A stretch of 64,000 bases of DNA from Leishmania mexicana MHOM/GT/2001/U1103. Lineage: Eukaryota; Euglenozoa; Kinetoplastea; Trypanosomatida; Trypanosomatidae. The DNA is taken from assembly GCF_000234665.1 (NCBI RefSeq), contig NC_018332.1, positions 615,755 to 679,754 of the forward strand, given 5' to 3'. Below are positions 31,191 through 40,325 of the stretch, piece after piece. The position numbers and the translations under genes were made by a program. Each line of letters opens with the position of its first letter. The first letter of the stretch is position 1. Below the pieces are notes generated by a model. That model ran no database searches. It had not been told where the DNA came from and saw only the letters and a list, made by a program, of their open reading frames with translations.

Positions 31191-32515
31191 GAACGCTAAG
31201 CTGCTTCGAGAGAAGATCGTCCTCTGGGTATCGCGTATTGTTGCACAGGTGCGTGTGCTGGAGAAGTCTGCAAGCTCCTACAGGCTGTGTCAAGAGTGAG
31301 TCGGTCTGCGTGTATGTTTATCGCCGTGCACATCTGTTTTGCTGCAGCCAGCGCCTTCACAGGTGCTGCTGCTGCAAGTGCGGCAGCAGCAGTGGGTAGG
31401 AGAGGGGGTCCGGTCGGGTAAGCAGATGACGCAAAGGAAAAGAGAACACGAGTCCTTGTGGACCTGCCGCAGCCGTGCAGTGCCGTACAGGGGCGGGGAA
31501 AGAAAGCGAGGGAGAGGGGATGCGGTACGGGCGCGTGACGAGGAAAGTGGCAAGGTCAGCTTTACTCATCTCAACATGGGCGATCCGTTGCGATGGGAGG
31601 GAAGAAGCGAAGACGGGGAGGAGTGGGAGGAGGGAGGGTTGATCGGCCTCCCCTTTCCTTCTGTGTAACACACAGTCACAGAAACACGCCAAGCGAGATG
31701 AGTGAGGAGCGGCGGCGTATTGTCTTTCTCTCCCTCCCTCCTCCCAATGTGTATCTCCTACGGTCGTGAGGGGTGGTGGCGATGGTGATAGTGGCGACAA
31801 AGCGGCGCAGACAGAAATGCAAACACCCCACACGTCCGGAAACAACACCCACAAGTCGAACAGGGACACACACACACACAAACGGCCCGCGCTGCGAGGA
31901 GAGTGCCCCGTCTTTCCTTGCCGACAGGAGAGACGATATACCACGGGAGCGCAGAGCGCGCCAAACTCCTTGCAAGGATGACGCACATCACATCACGGCG
32001 GGCGGGAGGGCGCACAGAGTTCGCACACGGAGAAAGAAGAAAAAGAGCTTGGTAGCGAGGAGGAGAGCCCGTCCGTAACGACATAAGAGGAGAGGGTTCA
32101 GCCACCAGTTTGTTGCTGCGTCGAGGACACCCGTGCGCGTCCAACATGTAAGAAAGAGCGCTGCGTGCACAGGGACGAGAGGGGAGTCGATTTTCGGAAA
32201 AGGGTCGCGTCGTTGCAGGGTGAAGGCCCGAATGTGCTTCTGCCCCTGAACCGCGCACTCTCCCCTCCGCACACTCGTAGCGGCACTGCCTTTTGCAACG
32301 GGGGTGATCGGCCTCCCACGAGGACAGTCGCCGTGGGAGGTGGCACAAACACACACACACTGCGCACAACGGCTCGCATGCCGTCATTGGCAGTGCCGCC
32401 ACTGTCCCTCTACGCCTTATTTTCCCATTGTATACACGTGTATGCCGCGGAGACGTTTTGCAGGATTGCCGCGCTCGCAATCCCTTCGCTCCCTCCTCTC
32501 TCCCCTCTTTCGAGG
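31191..32515. other. Intergenic spacer between the MDM12-like gene and the 2383-residue protein gene
   Basis: About 1.3 kb with no supported gene. It carries the 3' UTR of the MDM12-like gene and the leader of the next gene; on the minus strand a C/T-rich run and GCTTAG lie just before the ATG at 31190. GCTGCT-type short repeats occur near 31360-31390. Confidence 0.7.
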
Positions 32516-34384
32516 TTAGCTGCCGCCAAAGGATACCGGTATGCGAACAGAATGCGGTGCGACGAGCGTCTCGCGCAAGATGGAGCGCAGCTCATGCAGC
32601 ACAAATTGCGACACCTCGTGCTCATTCACGTACACGCCGCTCCCCTCCTCCCCGCCGTCGCCGTCGGAGATGCTGCTGCTGCCAAAATGAGAATAGAAGT
32701 CAGTCGAGGAGCCGCCATCGTCGTCGTCCCCGCCGACGATCGCGGTGATTCTCAGCCGATTTACCACGGACGGCGAGAGTGGGCCAGGCTCGAGCCACAC
32801 CTCGCACGTGTTGTGCTTCATGTTCACGCAGATGTAGCAATCGAGGTCGAGGTTAGCGATGCAGAACATCATGGGCAGGCTGACACGCAGTGCAACAGCG
32901 CCCAGTCGAATCTCATGCTGCACCGCAATGTTCAGCGAGAGGTGCATCGAACCGCCGTAGGTCACGTGGAAGCGCACGTAGAGGCCGCCAGGGCCCAGAA
33001 CCGAGGCCAGCGAGTCCACCGGCTCCGGCTGCGACGGAAACTGTGAGGAAGAGGAAGAGGCCGGTTGCTGGTGGGGATACATATCAACACCGCCAACACC
33101 GCCGCCGCCGGCGCTTGCCCCGTCGAAGAGTCGATGTGACCCGGTCACCGGATGCGGAGTCTTGCCCCCGGTGTGCACGCGGGAAGGGAGCCCGTGCGAG
33201 CACTCGCTGATGTTGTCCGCCGCGGCGGCAAAACCTGTGCCAGGCTCCACGGCGGCGGTGGAGGTGGTCATAAGAGTCTCCGTTGACATGGAATGGCTCG
33301 AGGTGTACGGGGAAGTTCCGCGCGTCTCGGGACCGGTGGTCCCCTGCCCGTCTCTGCCACCACCAAAGTGTGCCCTGCCCTGCTGCTGCTGAAGGTGCTG
33401 GCGCGTGCGGCCAGGTGGTCCGTCAACCGCGTTTTCGAAGGCGACGATCTCGACGAATGGCGGAGTCGTCCCCCATTCCACCCGGCCCACCTCCAAGTAC
33501 ACAATCGGCGGCACCTTGCTCGCGCTCTCCGCTGCGTCTGGGGAGGGGGACGACGCCGGCGCGGCGCCCGGCACGTGGGCAGTGCCGCCAGCAGCAGAAG
33601 TGGCAGTAGCGCACGACGCCGCGGCGGTGGAGCTCGCTGAGCCAAAGCACGGCCACGAGCCGACGGGAGTACGATTGATGGCCGCGGCGGGCGCCGCGAT
33701 CGGCTCACCCGCGAAGGAGGCACTCTCTGACGGCCCGCCACCATTATTGCCATTATGCGTGTCTGCTGCAAGCACGGTTGCACCTGCGCCATGATAGCCG
33801 CTGTTGTGCTGCTGGGCGGTGGTGCTGATGGCTAGTCCCGATATAGAGACCCCTGGGCCAACGCCGCTGCCACCACTACCGCCAACAGAACCGCCCGCGC
33901 TCCAAGGTAGAGGCATCTCTGCCGCTGGTGCTGGCGCTGCCGCTCCAACTGCTGACAGACCAGCACTGCTGTAGGGTACCTGCGTGCCAGAAGGGTGCAG
34001 TCCCGCCACACTCGCGAGCGTGGAGCTGGCCGACGGGTCAGGCATCGACTCCCAGCGACTCGTGGCGGCGCCGGCTGCCGTGCTCGCCGTTACGGCAGTG
34101 AAGCCAGCCACCGTCTCCTGCGGGGAGCCGTTGCTGCTGCCGTTGAGTGAGTACTCCGACTTGCCCGCCCCAGCAGCGCTGCTGCCGCCACCGGGGACCG
34201 TGGTGGGAGTGGTTGCACGCGTCTTCGCGGTCGCTGAGGCTGATCCGGCAGCGGCGTTGCTTTGCTGCGCGGCATTCCGGCTGTTGATGCACTCCACCAC
34301 CTCGGCGAGCCGTTTGTTGATAAGTTGGCGCAGTGCCTCTGCGCACGTCTCCTCTAGCCGACTCCAGTTGAAGTGCAGCGACAT
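32516..34384 (-). CDS. MDM12: SMP-domain protein resembling the ERMES subunit MDM12 (622 aa)
   Basis: The N-terminus MSLHFNWSRLEE with a following helix matches the MS-x-x-x-NW opening of fungal Mdm12. The core continues as PPIVYLEVGRVEWGTTPPFVEI (about 290-312), like the Mdm12 segment around LGTVPPEIEI, and then about 466-622. This includes YVRFHVTYGGSMHLSLNI, a VSLPMMFCIANLDLDCY stretch, and a C-terminal helix HEVSQFVLHELRSILRETL followed by a Pro/Ile/Val strand, all in Mdm12 order. Two large Ser/Gly/Ala-rich inserts (about 45-285 and 325-460) make it longer than yeast Mdm12 (about 270 aa). Mdm12 binds glycerophospholipids through its SMP fold and links ER and mitochondria together with Mmm1 and Mdm34. 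Such a role here is inferred from homology. There is no membrane span, consistent with Mdm12. Confidence 0.8.
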   Translation of the reverse strand: MSLHFNWSRLEETCAEALRQLINKRLAEVVECINSRNAAQQSNAAAGSASATAKTRATTPTTVPGGGSSAAGAGKSEYSLNGSSNGSPQETVAGFTAVTASTAAGAATSRWESMPDPSASSTLASVAGLHPSGTQVPYSSAGLSAVGAAAPAPAAEMPLPWSAGGSVGGSGGSGVGPGVSISGLAISTTAQQHNSGYHGAGATVLAADTHNGNNGGGPSESASFAGEPIAAPAAAINRTPVGSWPCFGSASSTAAASCATATSAAGGTAHVPGAAPASSPSPDAAESASKVPPIVYLEVGRVEWGTTPPFVEIVAFENAVDGPPGRTRQHLQQQQGRAHFGGGRDGQGTTGPETRGTSPYTSSHSMSTETLMTTSTAAVEPGTGFAAAADNISECSHGLPSRVHTGGKTPHPVTGSHRLFDGASAGGGGVGGVDMYPHQQPASSSSSQFPSQPEPVDSLASVLGPGGLYVRFHVTYGGSMHLSLNIAVQHEIRLGAVALRVSLPMMFCIANLDLDCYICVNMKHNTCEVWLEPGPLSPSVVNRLRITAIVGGDDDDGGSSTDFYSHFGSSSISDGDGGEEGSGVYVNEHEVSQFVLHELRSILRETLVAPHSVRIPVSFGGS

Positions 34385-36060
34385 TTTCGATCCGTCTTTC
34401 CAGCACCGCTCACCGCTCTAGGAACAACGACGAAGCGAGACCCGGCCGCCAAGACGGTGGGGAGAGGAAAGAAACGCGCCGCTGCGCCAAGCTGGCGCAG
34501 TGGTGTGCCAGGAGGGGGTGCGAAGAGAGTGGAAGAGCGAGGCGCGGTCGCAAACCACGACGGCAGCACAGTAATTTGTTGTGGGGCCCTGGGAAGGGGG
34601 TGAAGGGGTGGCCGGTGTGTTAACGACGCTTGCGTGCACACGCACCACACCAGCAGCCGGGATAGCGCACAACGATAAAACGAAAGGATACGGTGGCACA
34701 CATACACGCGTGCATGGGTGTGCAGATGGACTTTACAGGAGCGCCAGAGGTGAGCGCCTCGTCGGGCAGACGTTGTTTCTCCTCCTCGTTCCTCGAGTGT
34801 GTGTTCTTCCGTCACATGCTGAAGAGACGACAGAGAGAGCGTGCGTGAGAGATACATGCGAGAACAGATACCAGATATAGACCTACGCTGCGACCCCTCT
34901 CTGGATGCCAGTATGCTTGGATCCGCCTTCACCTTCCTCCCTCCGCCCCCCCCCCGAGGGTGCGAAGTGGAGCAGGGCCACAAAAGTGCACGTCACTTTC
35001 ACTCTGGCGTATTCCCCGGGCACAGCGCAGCAGCCGCGCGCAGAGGCGCATGAAAGCAGTACAGAGAAAGATGGCGGAGGAGGCGGGGGAGGGGGGGACT
35101 GGACGGAGGCACGCGTTGCCGCGTGGCGAAGCGCTTACCTTGTCTCGTATTTTTTTTCTGGCCGCCCACGTCAATCGCACCTCCGGTCAGCTCACCACCC
35201 CCTCCACCCCTTTCCACGCCGACCTCGACCCTTCTCAGCGCCAGGTGCGCGGGGAAAGGAGGCGGACGGGGGACCAACAGATCGGGGGAAAAGTGACGGA
35301 GCGACGTAGCGCTGCTTCGTTTGTTTGATCGCCTGTTAAGAGTTTCGGGCACGCGCGTGTCCATACCACAGCGAAACGGCGCATCACCGCACCGCCAGAG
35401 TGCGTAGTTCGTGCTTGCCCCGATGTGTTTTCTTTTTCTATCTCTGTCTGGAACACGCCTACAGATACAACGCCGAAGGTCCGTCGGTGAAGGCGAACAA
35501 CACGAGCGCGAAATTCACGGGCAAAGGAGCACAGAGAGAGAGGGAGAGAGGTCTGGGGGAAGGCTACATATAAAAGCGGGCGAAGGGAAGAGAAGCGGCA
35601 TGCGGTGGAAGCGTCGCCCTCCCCCTCCTCCTCCTCCTTGTCTCTCCCCCTCACACACACACGCACACGCCCTACGGAGGTCACGTGATGCTGGTGGTCC
35701 CCGATAGACTGAGACACACCTGTACACCCTCTCCTGACCTCGCCACTTTGCAGCTCCACTCTTTACGAAGGGGTCAGCACACGCACAGGAGCGACAACGA
35801 CAGCCACATCGGGCGTGACACAGTGCCCAGAGGAGATGAATACGGAAGGCCTGGGGAAAAGAAGGCGAGTGCGCCCTGATGTATGCGGCGGGCCTGACGA
35901 GACTCCGAAGGAGAGAAAAAGAAAACGGCAAACTGCGTAGGCATCTGCAGGAGTGCCGCCGTGAGCCCTCGGGTAAGGTGGGCGCCAGTCTGTTTTGGGG
36001 TGCCTAAATGCGCCTGTGCAACACGGCCTGCGCCCTTACTCCACCGCGAACGCTGCTGCT
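34385..36060. other. Intergenic spacer between RPN2 and the MDM12-like gene
   Basis: About 1.7 kb with no supported gene. It holds the RPN2 3' UTR and the acceptor region at 34418-34470. CCTCCTCCTCC runs, a CACACACACG stretch near 35651-35670 and a C-run near 34947-34956 are visible. Open frames on both strands are low-complexity. Confidence 0.7.
34418..34470 (-). promoter_or_regulatory. Putative trans-splice acceptor of the MDM12-like gene
   Basis: On the minus strand a T/C-rich stretch (around TTTCTTTCCTCTCCCC and GTCGTTGTTCCT) ends in AG at 34419-34418, about 33 nt before the ATG at 34384. Confidence 0.5.
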
Positions 36061-39036
36061 CTACGGGTAGGCGAAGGGCTCCGGCACAGGGGCCTCGTCA
36101 CGGTCCGACAGCACCACAGGCGCCACCAGCACCTCGGCACCCATCTCAGGCTTCGTGTCCTTGAGGAGGCAGATGCCCATCGGCTTCGGCTTCAGCGGTA
36201 CGTATCGCACGTCTACGTCATGTGAAATGACGGAAAACTGATGCGCCGTCACACGCGCCGGGTTGTGCAGTATCTCAAAGGCCGGTTCCTGCTCCACCGC
36301 CTCACTAGACGACCCGCCGCCATCCTTGTCGCCACCTCTCTTGCTGCCCTCCTCGGCAGTCCCGCCATCACTGCCAGGCGCGCCAGTCGCGGAGGCGCCG
36401 GCGGCCAACCCCGGGCTTCCAGGCCCCTGGTGACGGCGCTGCCGCAGCTCCTCCTCCTTGCGCGTCGTGGACAGCACGACCGCCTGCACTTCGGACGTCT
36501 TCACCCTCTTCTCCTGCAGCACCGACTTGGGCACGGCGTAGGTGCTGGGAGGAGCGTTGGACTTGAACGTGTACTCGGGTAGCTCCAGCGACTCGTTCAG
36601 GCCAATGATGCACGTGGGCTGCATGGCCAGCGTGATCATGAGCAGGTACGGATACCAGTACCAGTACTGCAGGAACATGAAGACGCCGACGACAGCCTTG
36701 TCGAGGCGGTGGCGCTGCTTGTGCAGGGCAAAGGTGCAGTTGCGGCCGCCCGCGTCGAGCAGGCCGGAGGCAAGCACGTAGCCGAATTTGGAGCAGCGTC
36801 CCTCGTTACGGTCCTCAATCTTCTTTTCCAGCAGCAGGCGGAAATCCTTCACCCTCGGATTCTCCTTTTCCGTCAGCTGCACCATCACCATGGCAAGCGC
36901 CATCGCGGCGCCCTGGCGCACGTAGTCCACAATGTCCTCCAGCATGTCCCACAGCACGTCAATGACGGCGGCGTTGCCGGTGCCGGCCGCGCTCACAGCC
37001 AGCGCCATCGCTACACCGTAGCGTACGTGCGGGCTGTAGCTGTCCACGAGCACGCGAATCAGATCGAGGCACAGGTTCGGGTCCTTGAAAGTCAGGAAGC
37101 CAACCATGGTCACCGCGGTGCGGCGGACGTCGTCGGACATGTCCTTCACTGTGACGCTGAGCAGCTTCTCAATCGTCTTGGCGTTCTCGGTGCCGGCGTA
37201 GGCCAGACCGAGCACGAAGCAGCCGCCAAGGCGCACCCACGGGTCACCGCTCTCGAGCAACTCCTCCGCCAACGGGAGCGCCTCGTCTTCGCGGCCGAGG
37301 TTGATGAGCGCCATGGCCATGCACACGCCACGTATGACCTTCTCCTTTTGGTTCTCCTCGTAGGCGACGTTCTTGAGACTCTGCAAGACAATGTCGTTGC
37401 CGCTGCCGAGCATGAGCATGCCGACGCCAACAGACGCGCCCTCAGCCGCCACCGCGTCCATGCCCGTCACGCACGTGAAGAGGGCATCGTAGAGACCCTC
37501 ATCCTGCAGCCCCATCGCCGTGAGGCCGATGCCGAGCGAGGCGCCATGGACCATCTGCACGTTTGTCGAGAATTTCTGCAAGTTCTCCTCAAGGTACTGA
37601 ATAGTCCTGCGGTCACGTGTGGCGCCGAGCGGGGAATAGATGAGGCCGAGCGCGTACAGCGCACCTGCCTCCTGGTACGGCAGCGTCGGCACGCTTGAGC
37701 CCTTCGGCAGGTACTGCACCAGCACCCGCATCGCCTCCTCCGTGTGCCCACGGTGAATAGCACCAGTGCTGGCGACCGCGGTGAACTTGGCCCAGTGCTG
37801 CGCAGCGCCGAGCCACTTCATGTTGTCGCGCAAGAAGCCGTCCATCGTGGTGCCGCTGTACATGAAGGCGTTCGCCACCACCGTCGCGTTGTGAATAACA
37901 GAGTTGCGCGGGTCAGTCATCTTCTTGATATGCGTCAGCACGTACACGTCGGCGACGCAGCGAGAGTAAAGGTACTTCACGTTCAGGTTCGTCGTCACCT
38001 GTCCACTGAGAACGGAGAGCAGCTTCTGCTCCGGCGACTCCGGCACCGCCGCGGCTGCCGGTGCGCCAGACGCATCGCCGGTAGTCGTCGTCAGGGACAG
38101 GGACGTGGAGGGCGAAGACGGCGCTGCCGCCGCGGCGGCAGCGTCAGAGGTACTCGAGGCCGGCTGCACCGCCAGCGCCTGCTCCGCCACCCCGAGCTGC
38201 TTGTCCAAATGGGCGACGACGCCTGAAAGGTATTCCTGGTTGCCGTACTCGAAGAGGTCGAAAGCCAGCTGGAAGGCAACCATCCTGTTGCCGCCCCTCC
38301 ACAACCCACAAATGAGGTTCGACGTCGCCTCCACATCGCCAAGGAACAGCAGGCAGTGGGCCAGGGAGTAGTAGTCGATAGTGGAGAGCCCATCCGTGTA
38401 CAGGTCCGCAAGGAGACGAAGCACCTTGCGGCGGAACGTGATGTCCTGCAGCAGCACATTCGCCACGTAGAAGGTGAAGTTCAGAATCTCGGCCGAGTGC
38501 GTCTTGCTCAGCGCCTGGCGCAGCACCTTCTCCAGGAAGTCCAGCCGGAACGCACGCACGGTGAAGCCGACCATCTCCTTCAAGTCCGCCATACTCTCGT
38601 TCTCCATCACCCATGACTTGGTCAGAGAGACGAAGAGCTCCTCCAGCTTTGGCGGCAGCTCCGCCCGATCGCTCTCTGGCGTCTCCTGGTATGCCACATA
38701 CGTGTCAATACAGCGGCTCAAGATCGTGTCCGTAAAGAGCGACCGCGTCGTCGCGTCGAAGGCGGTGCCGGCGGCGAGCGCATGTTTCACCGAGTTGCTG
38801 TAGTCGCCGAGGTGGAAGTACACCTGCGACGCGACGAGAGACGCGAGGCGGCGCGTCTCATCCGCCAACTTCTCGGAGGCGGCAAGTTCCTCGATGAGGG
38901 GCAGCTTCGCGCTGACCTCGTGCCAGAACGTGTCCATCAAGGACGAGAGCCGCTTGAGTGCAAACAGCACGACCAGGTTCTCCTCCTCACTCAGGAGCGC
39001 CAGAACGGCCTTTGCCGAGGACAACCCCTGCACCAT
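36061..39036 (-). CDS. RPN2: 26S proteasome regulatory subunit RPN2 (PSMD1), 991 aa
   Basis: Largest scaffold subunit of the 19S regulatory particle base. It starts MVQGLSSAKAVLALLSEEE, aligning with the usual Rpn2 opening of a short helix and a Leu-rich pair, and continues with the conserved SLVASQVYFHLGDYSNSVKHAL. A toroid of proteasome/cyclosome repeats spans about 445-725 (for example GVGMLMLGSGN, RLGGCFVLGLAYAGT, VRYGVAMALAVSAAGTGN and RQGAAMALAMVM). The motif GYVLASGLLDAGGRN sits near 755. A Ser/Ala/Pro insert at about 290-335 and an Arg/Gly/Glu-rich stretch near 865-930 are disordered. The length is normal for Rpn2. The frame is open to 39171, but those 45 codons cross a C/T tract and AG at 39107-39106, so 39036 is the chosen start. 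Confidence 0.97.
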   Translation of the reverse strand: MVQGLSSAKAVLALLSEEENLVVLFALKRLSSLMDTFWHEVSAKLPLIEELAASEKLADETRRLASLVASQVYFHLGDYSNSVKHALAAGTAFDATTRSLFTDTILSRCIDTYVAYQETPESDRAELPPKLEELFVSLTKSWVMENESMADLKEMVGFTVRAFRLDFLEKVLRQALSKTHSAEILNFTFYVANVLLQDITFRRKVLRLLADLYTDGLSTIDYYSLAHCLLFLGDVEATSNLICGLWRGGNRMVAFQLAFDLFEYGNQEYLSGVVAHLDKQLGVAEQALAVQPASSTSDAAAAAAAPSSPSTSLSLTTTTGDASGAPAAAAVPESPEQKLLSVLSGQVTTNLNVKYLYSRCVADVYVLTHIKKMTDPRNSVIHNATVVANAFMYSGTTMDGFLRDNMKWLGAAQHWAKFTAVASTGAIHRGHTEEAMRVLVQYLPKGSSVPTLPYQEAGALYALGLIYSPLGATRDRRTIQYLEENLQKFSTNVQMVHGASLGIGLTAMGLQDEGLYDALFTCVTGMDAVAAEGASVGVGMLMLGSGNDIVLQSLKNVAYEENQKEKVIRGVCMAMALINLGREDEALPLAEELLESGDPWVRLGGCFVLGLAYAGTENAKTIEKLLSVTVKDMSDDVRRTAVTMVGFLTFKDPNLCLDLIRVLVDSYSPHVRYGVAMALAVSAAGTGNAAVIDVLWDMLEDIVDYVRQGAAMALAMVMVQLTEKENPRVKDFRLLLEKKIEDRNEGRCSKFGYVLASGLLDAGGRNCTFALHKQRHRLDKAVVGVFMFLQYWYWYPYLLMITLAMQPTCIIGLNESLELPEYTFKSNAPPSTYAVPKSVLQEKRVKTSEVQAVVLSTTRKEEELRQRRHQGPGSPGLAAGASATGAPGSDGGTAEEGSKRGGDKDGGGSSSEAVEQEPAFEILHNPARVTAHQFSVISHDVDVRYVPLKPKPMGICLLKDTKPEMGAEVLVAPVVLSDRDEAPVPEPFAYP

Positions 39037-40325
39037 TTCTTCTGTCGTTTCGTTTGCGGTGTCACCGATCTCCCTGCGTGCGTGCGCGTACTTTGCTGTG
39101 GCGTGCTGTGGAAGGGGGGACGATGAAGGGTTCGACTGCCGGACGCGCAGAGGAGCTCGAAGAAGGGCCAATCAAGCAAAAGATATGCTCGGGGGTGAGG
39201 GGAGAGATGAACAGATACCGGGCGCCGATGCGCTGAGACGCATGCACACTAGAGACACAAGAGAAGAAGAAAGTCGCCGCGCAAGCCCTCGAACGCCGTG
39301 TGCGCGTAATTTTGGCCGGATAAGGGGAGGAGGAGGAGGAGAGAGAGGGGGGAATGGGTATGCGCCTCGAGGCGGGCGGGCGGGCGGGAAGAAGAAGGCA
39401 AAGAAAAGGGAAAGGGGAGGCGCACAGCTAATATGCAAGGCCCAGCGAAAGAAAAAAAAACGTAAGCGAAGACGTACGGCACCAAAACTTGTTGCTGGCG
39501 CACACACACACACGCGCGCAACACAACGCACGAGGCACGAGAGAGGTGTGCGGGTGCGCAGCACGCACGTGTGTGTTCGCGCGCATGAGCACCACCGACA
39601 AAAGCGTCCAGTAGATGGAGCAAGCCACAGAGAGGGAGGGAGGGAGACAGAGAACACAATGACGAAGTTAGCGCTCGACACCAAATCCGCATTGATGGCG
39701 ACAAGACGCGACACGAAACAGAGAGAGCGGGAGAAAGCATCTACTATGTTGGGGGAGGGGCAGGGAGGGTGTGACTGCCCCTCAACGAGAGAGCGTACGG
39801 AGCAGCTTCCACACCCCCTCTCCTCCACCCTTCGATGCGTTGTTTTCGTTCTTGCTTGTCCTGCTCCTCCCCTGTGCCACATTTGGCGGGGGGTTTACTT
39901 ACACGAGAGTCACTAATCAAAGCACGGAAACACACACACACACATGCACACATGCATGTATGGGTGTGTGTCACGCAGACGCGCGGTGATGAGGTCGGTG
40001 CGATCCCCCCTCCCCGGAAGGGCTGCACATCGCACCTCGCAACAAGGCCGCCGCTGCTCTCGCCGCCCCCCTTCACCCCCCGATTTCACGCAGAGAGAGA
40101 GGGAGGAGCACACACGCACGCACGCAAACACGCATGCACACACGCCGACTCGTATTATCAGCCTTTCTCTTGCTCTTCTCCAGTTAAAGGAGGCGGTGGG
40201 GGAGGGAGGGGAGGACGAAGCACAACGGAGTAGATGGTGGAGCCTTTATCGCCTCTTGCGAGGATGTCGTAACACCAAGACATGCACGCACAGACAGAGA
40301 GAGAGACGGAGGGAGGGAGGGACGC
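39037..40325. other. Intergenic spacer between the NSUN5-like gene and RPN2
   Basis: About 1.3 kb without a supported gene. It includes the RPN2 leader, GGAGGA and GGGC repeats (near 39325-39390), CA-rich stretches near 39500-39515 and 39930-39950, and the 3' UTR of the NSUN5-like gene. Confidence 0.7.
39106..39125 (-). promoter_or_regulatory. Putative trans-splice acceptor of RPN2
   Basis: Minus-strand C/T tract (plus GGAAGGGGGGACGA, 39110-39123) followed by AG at 39107-39106, about 69 nt upstream of the ATG at 39036. It falls inside the longer open frame. Confidence 0.6.
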
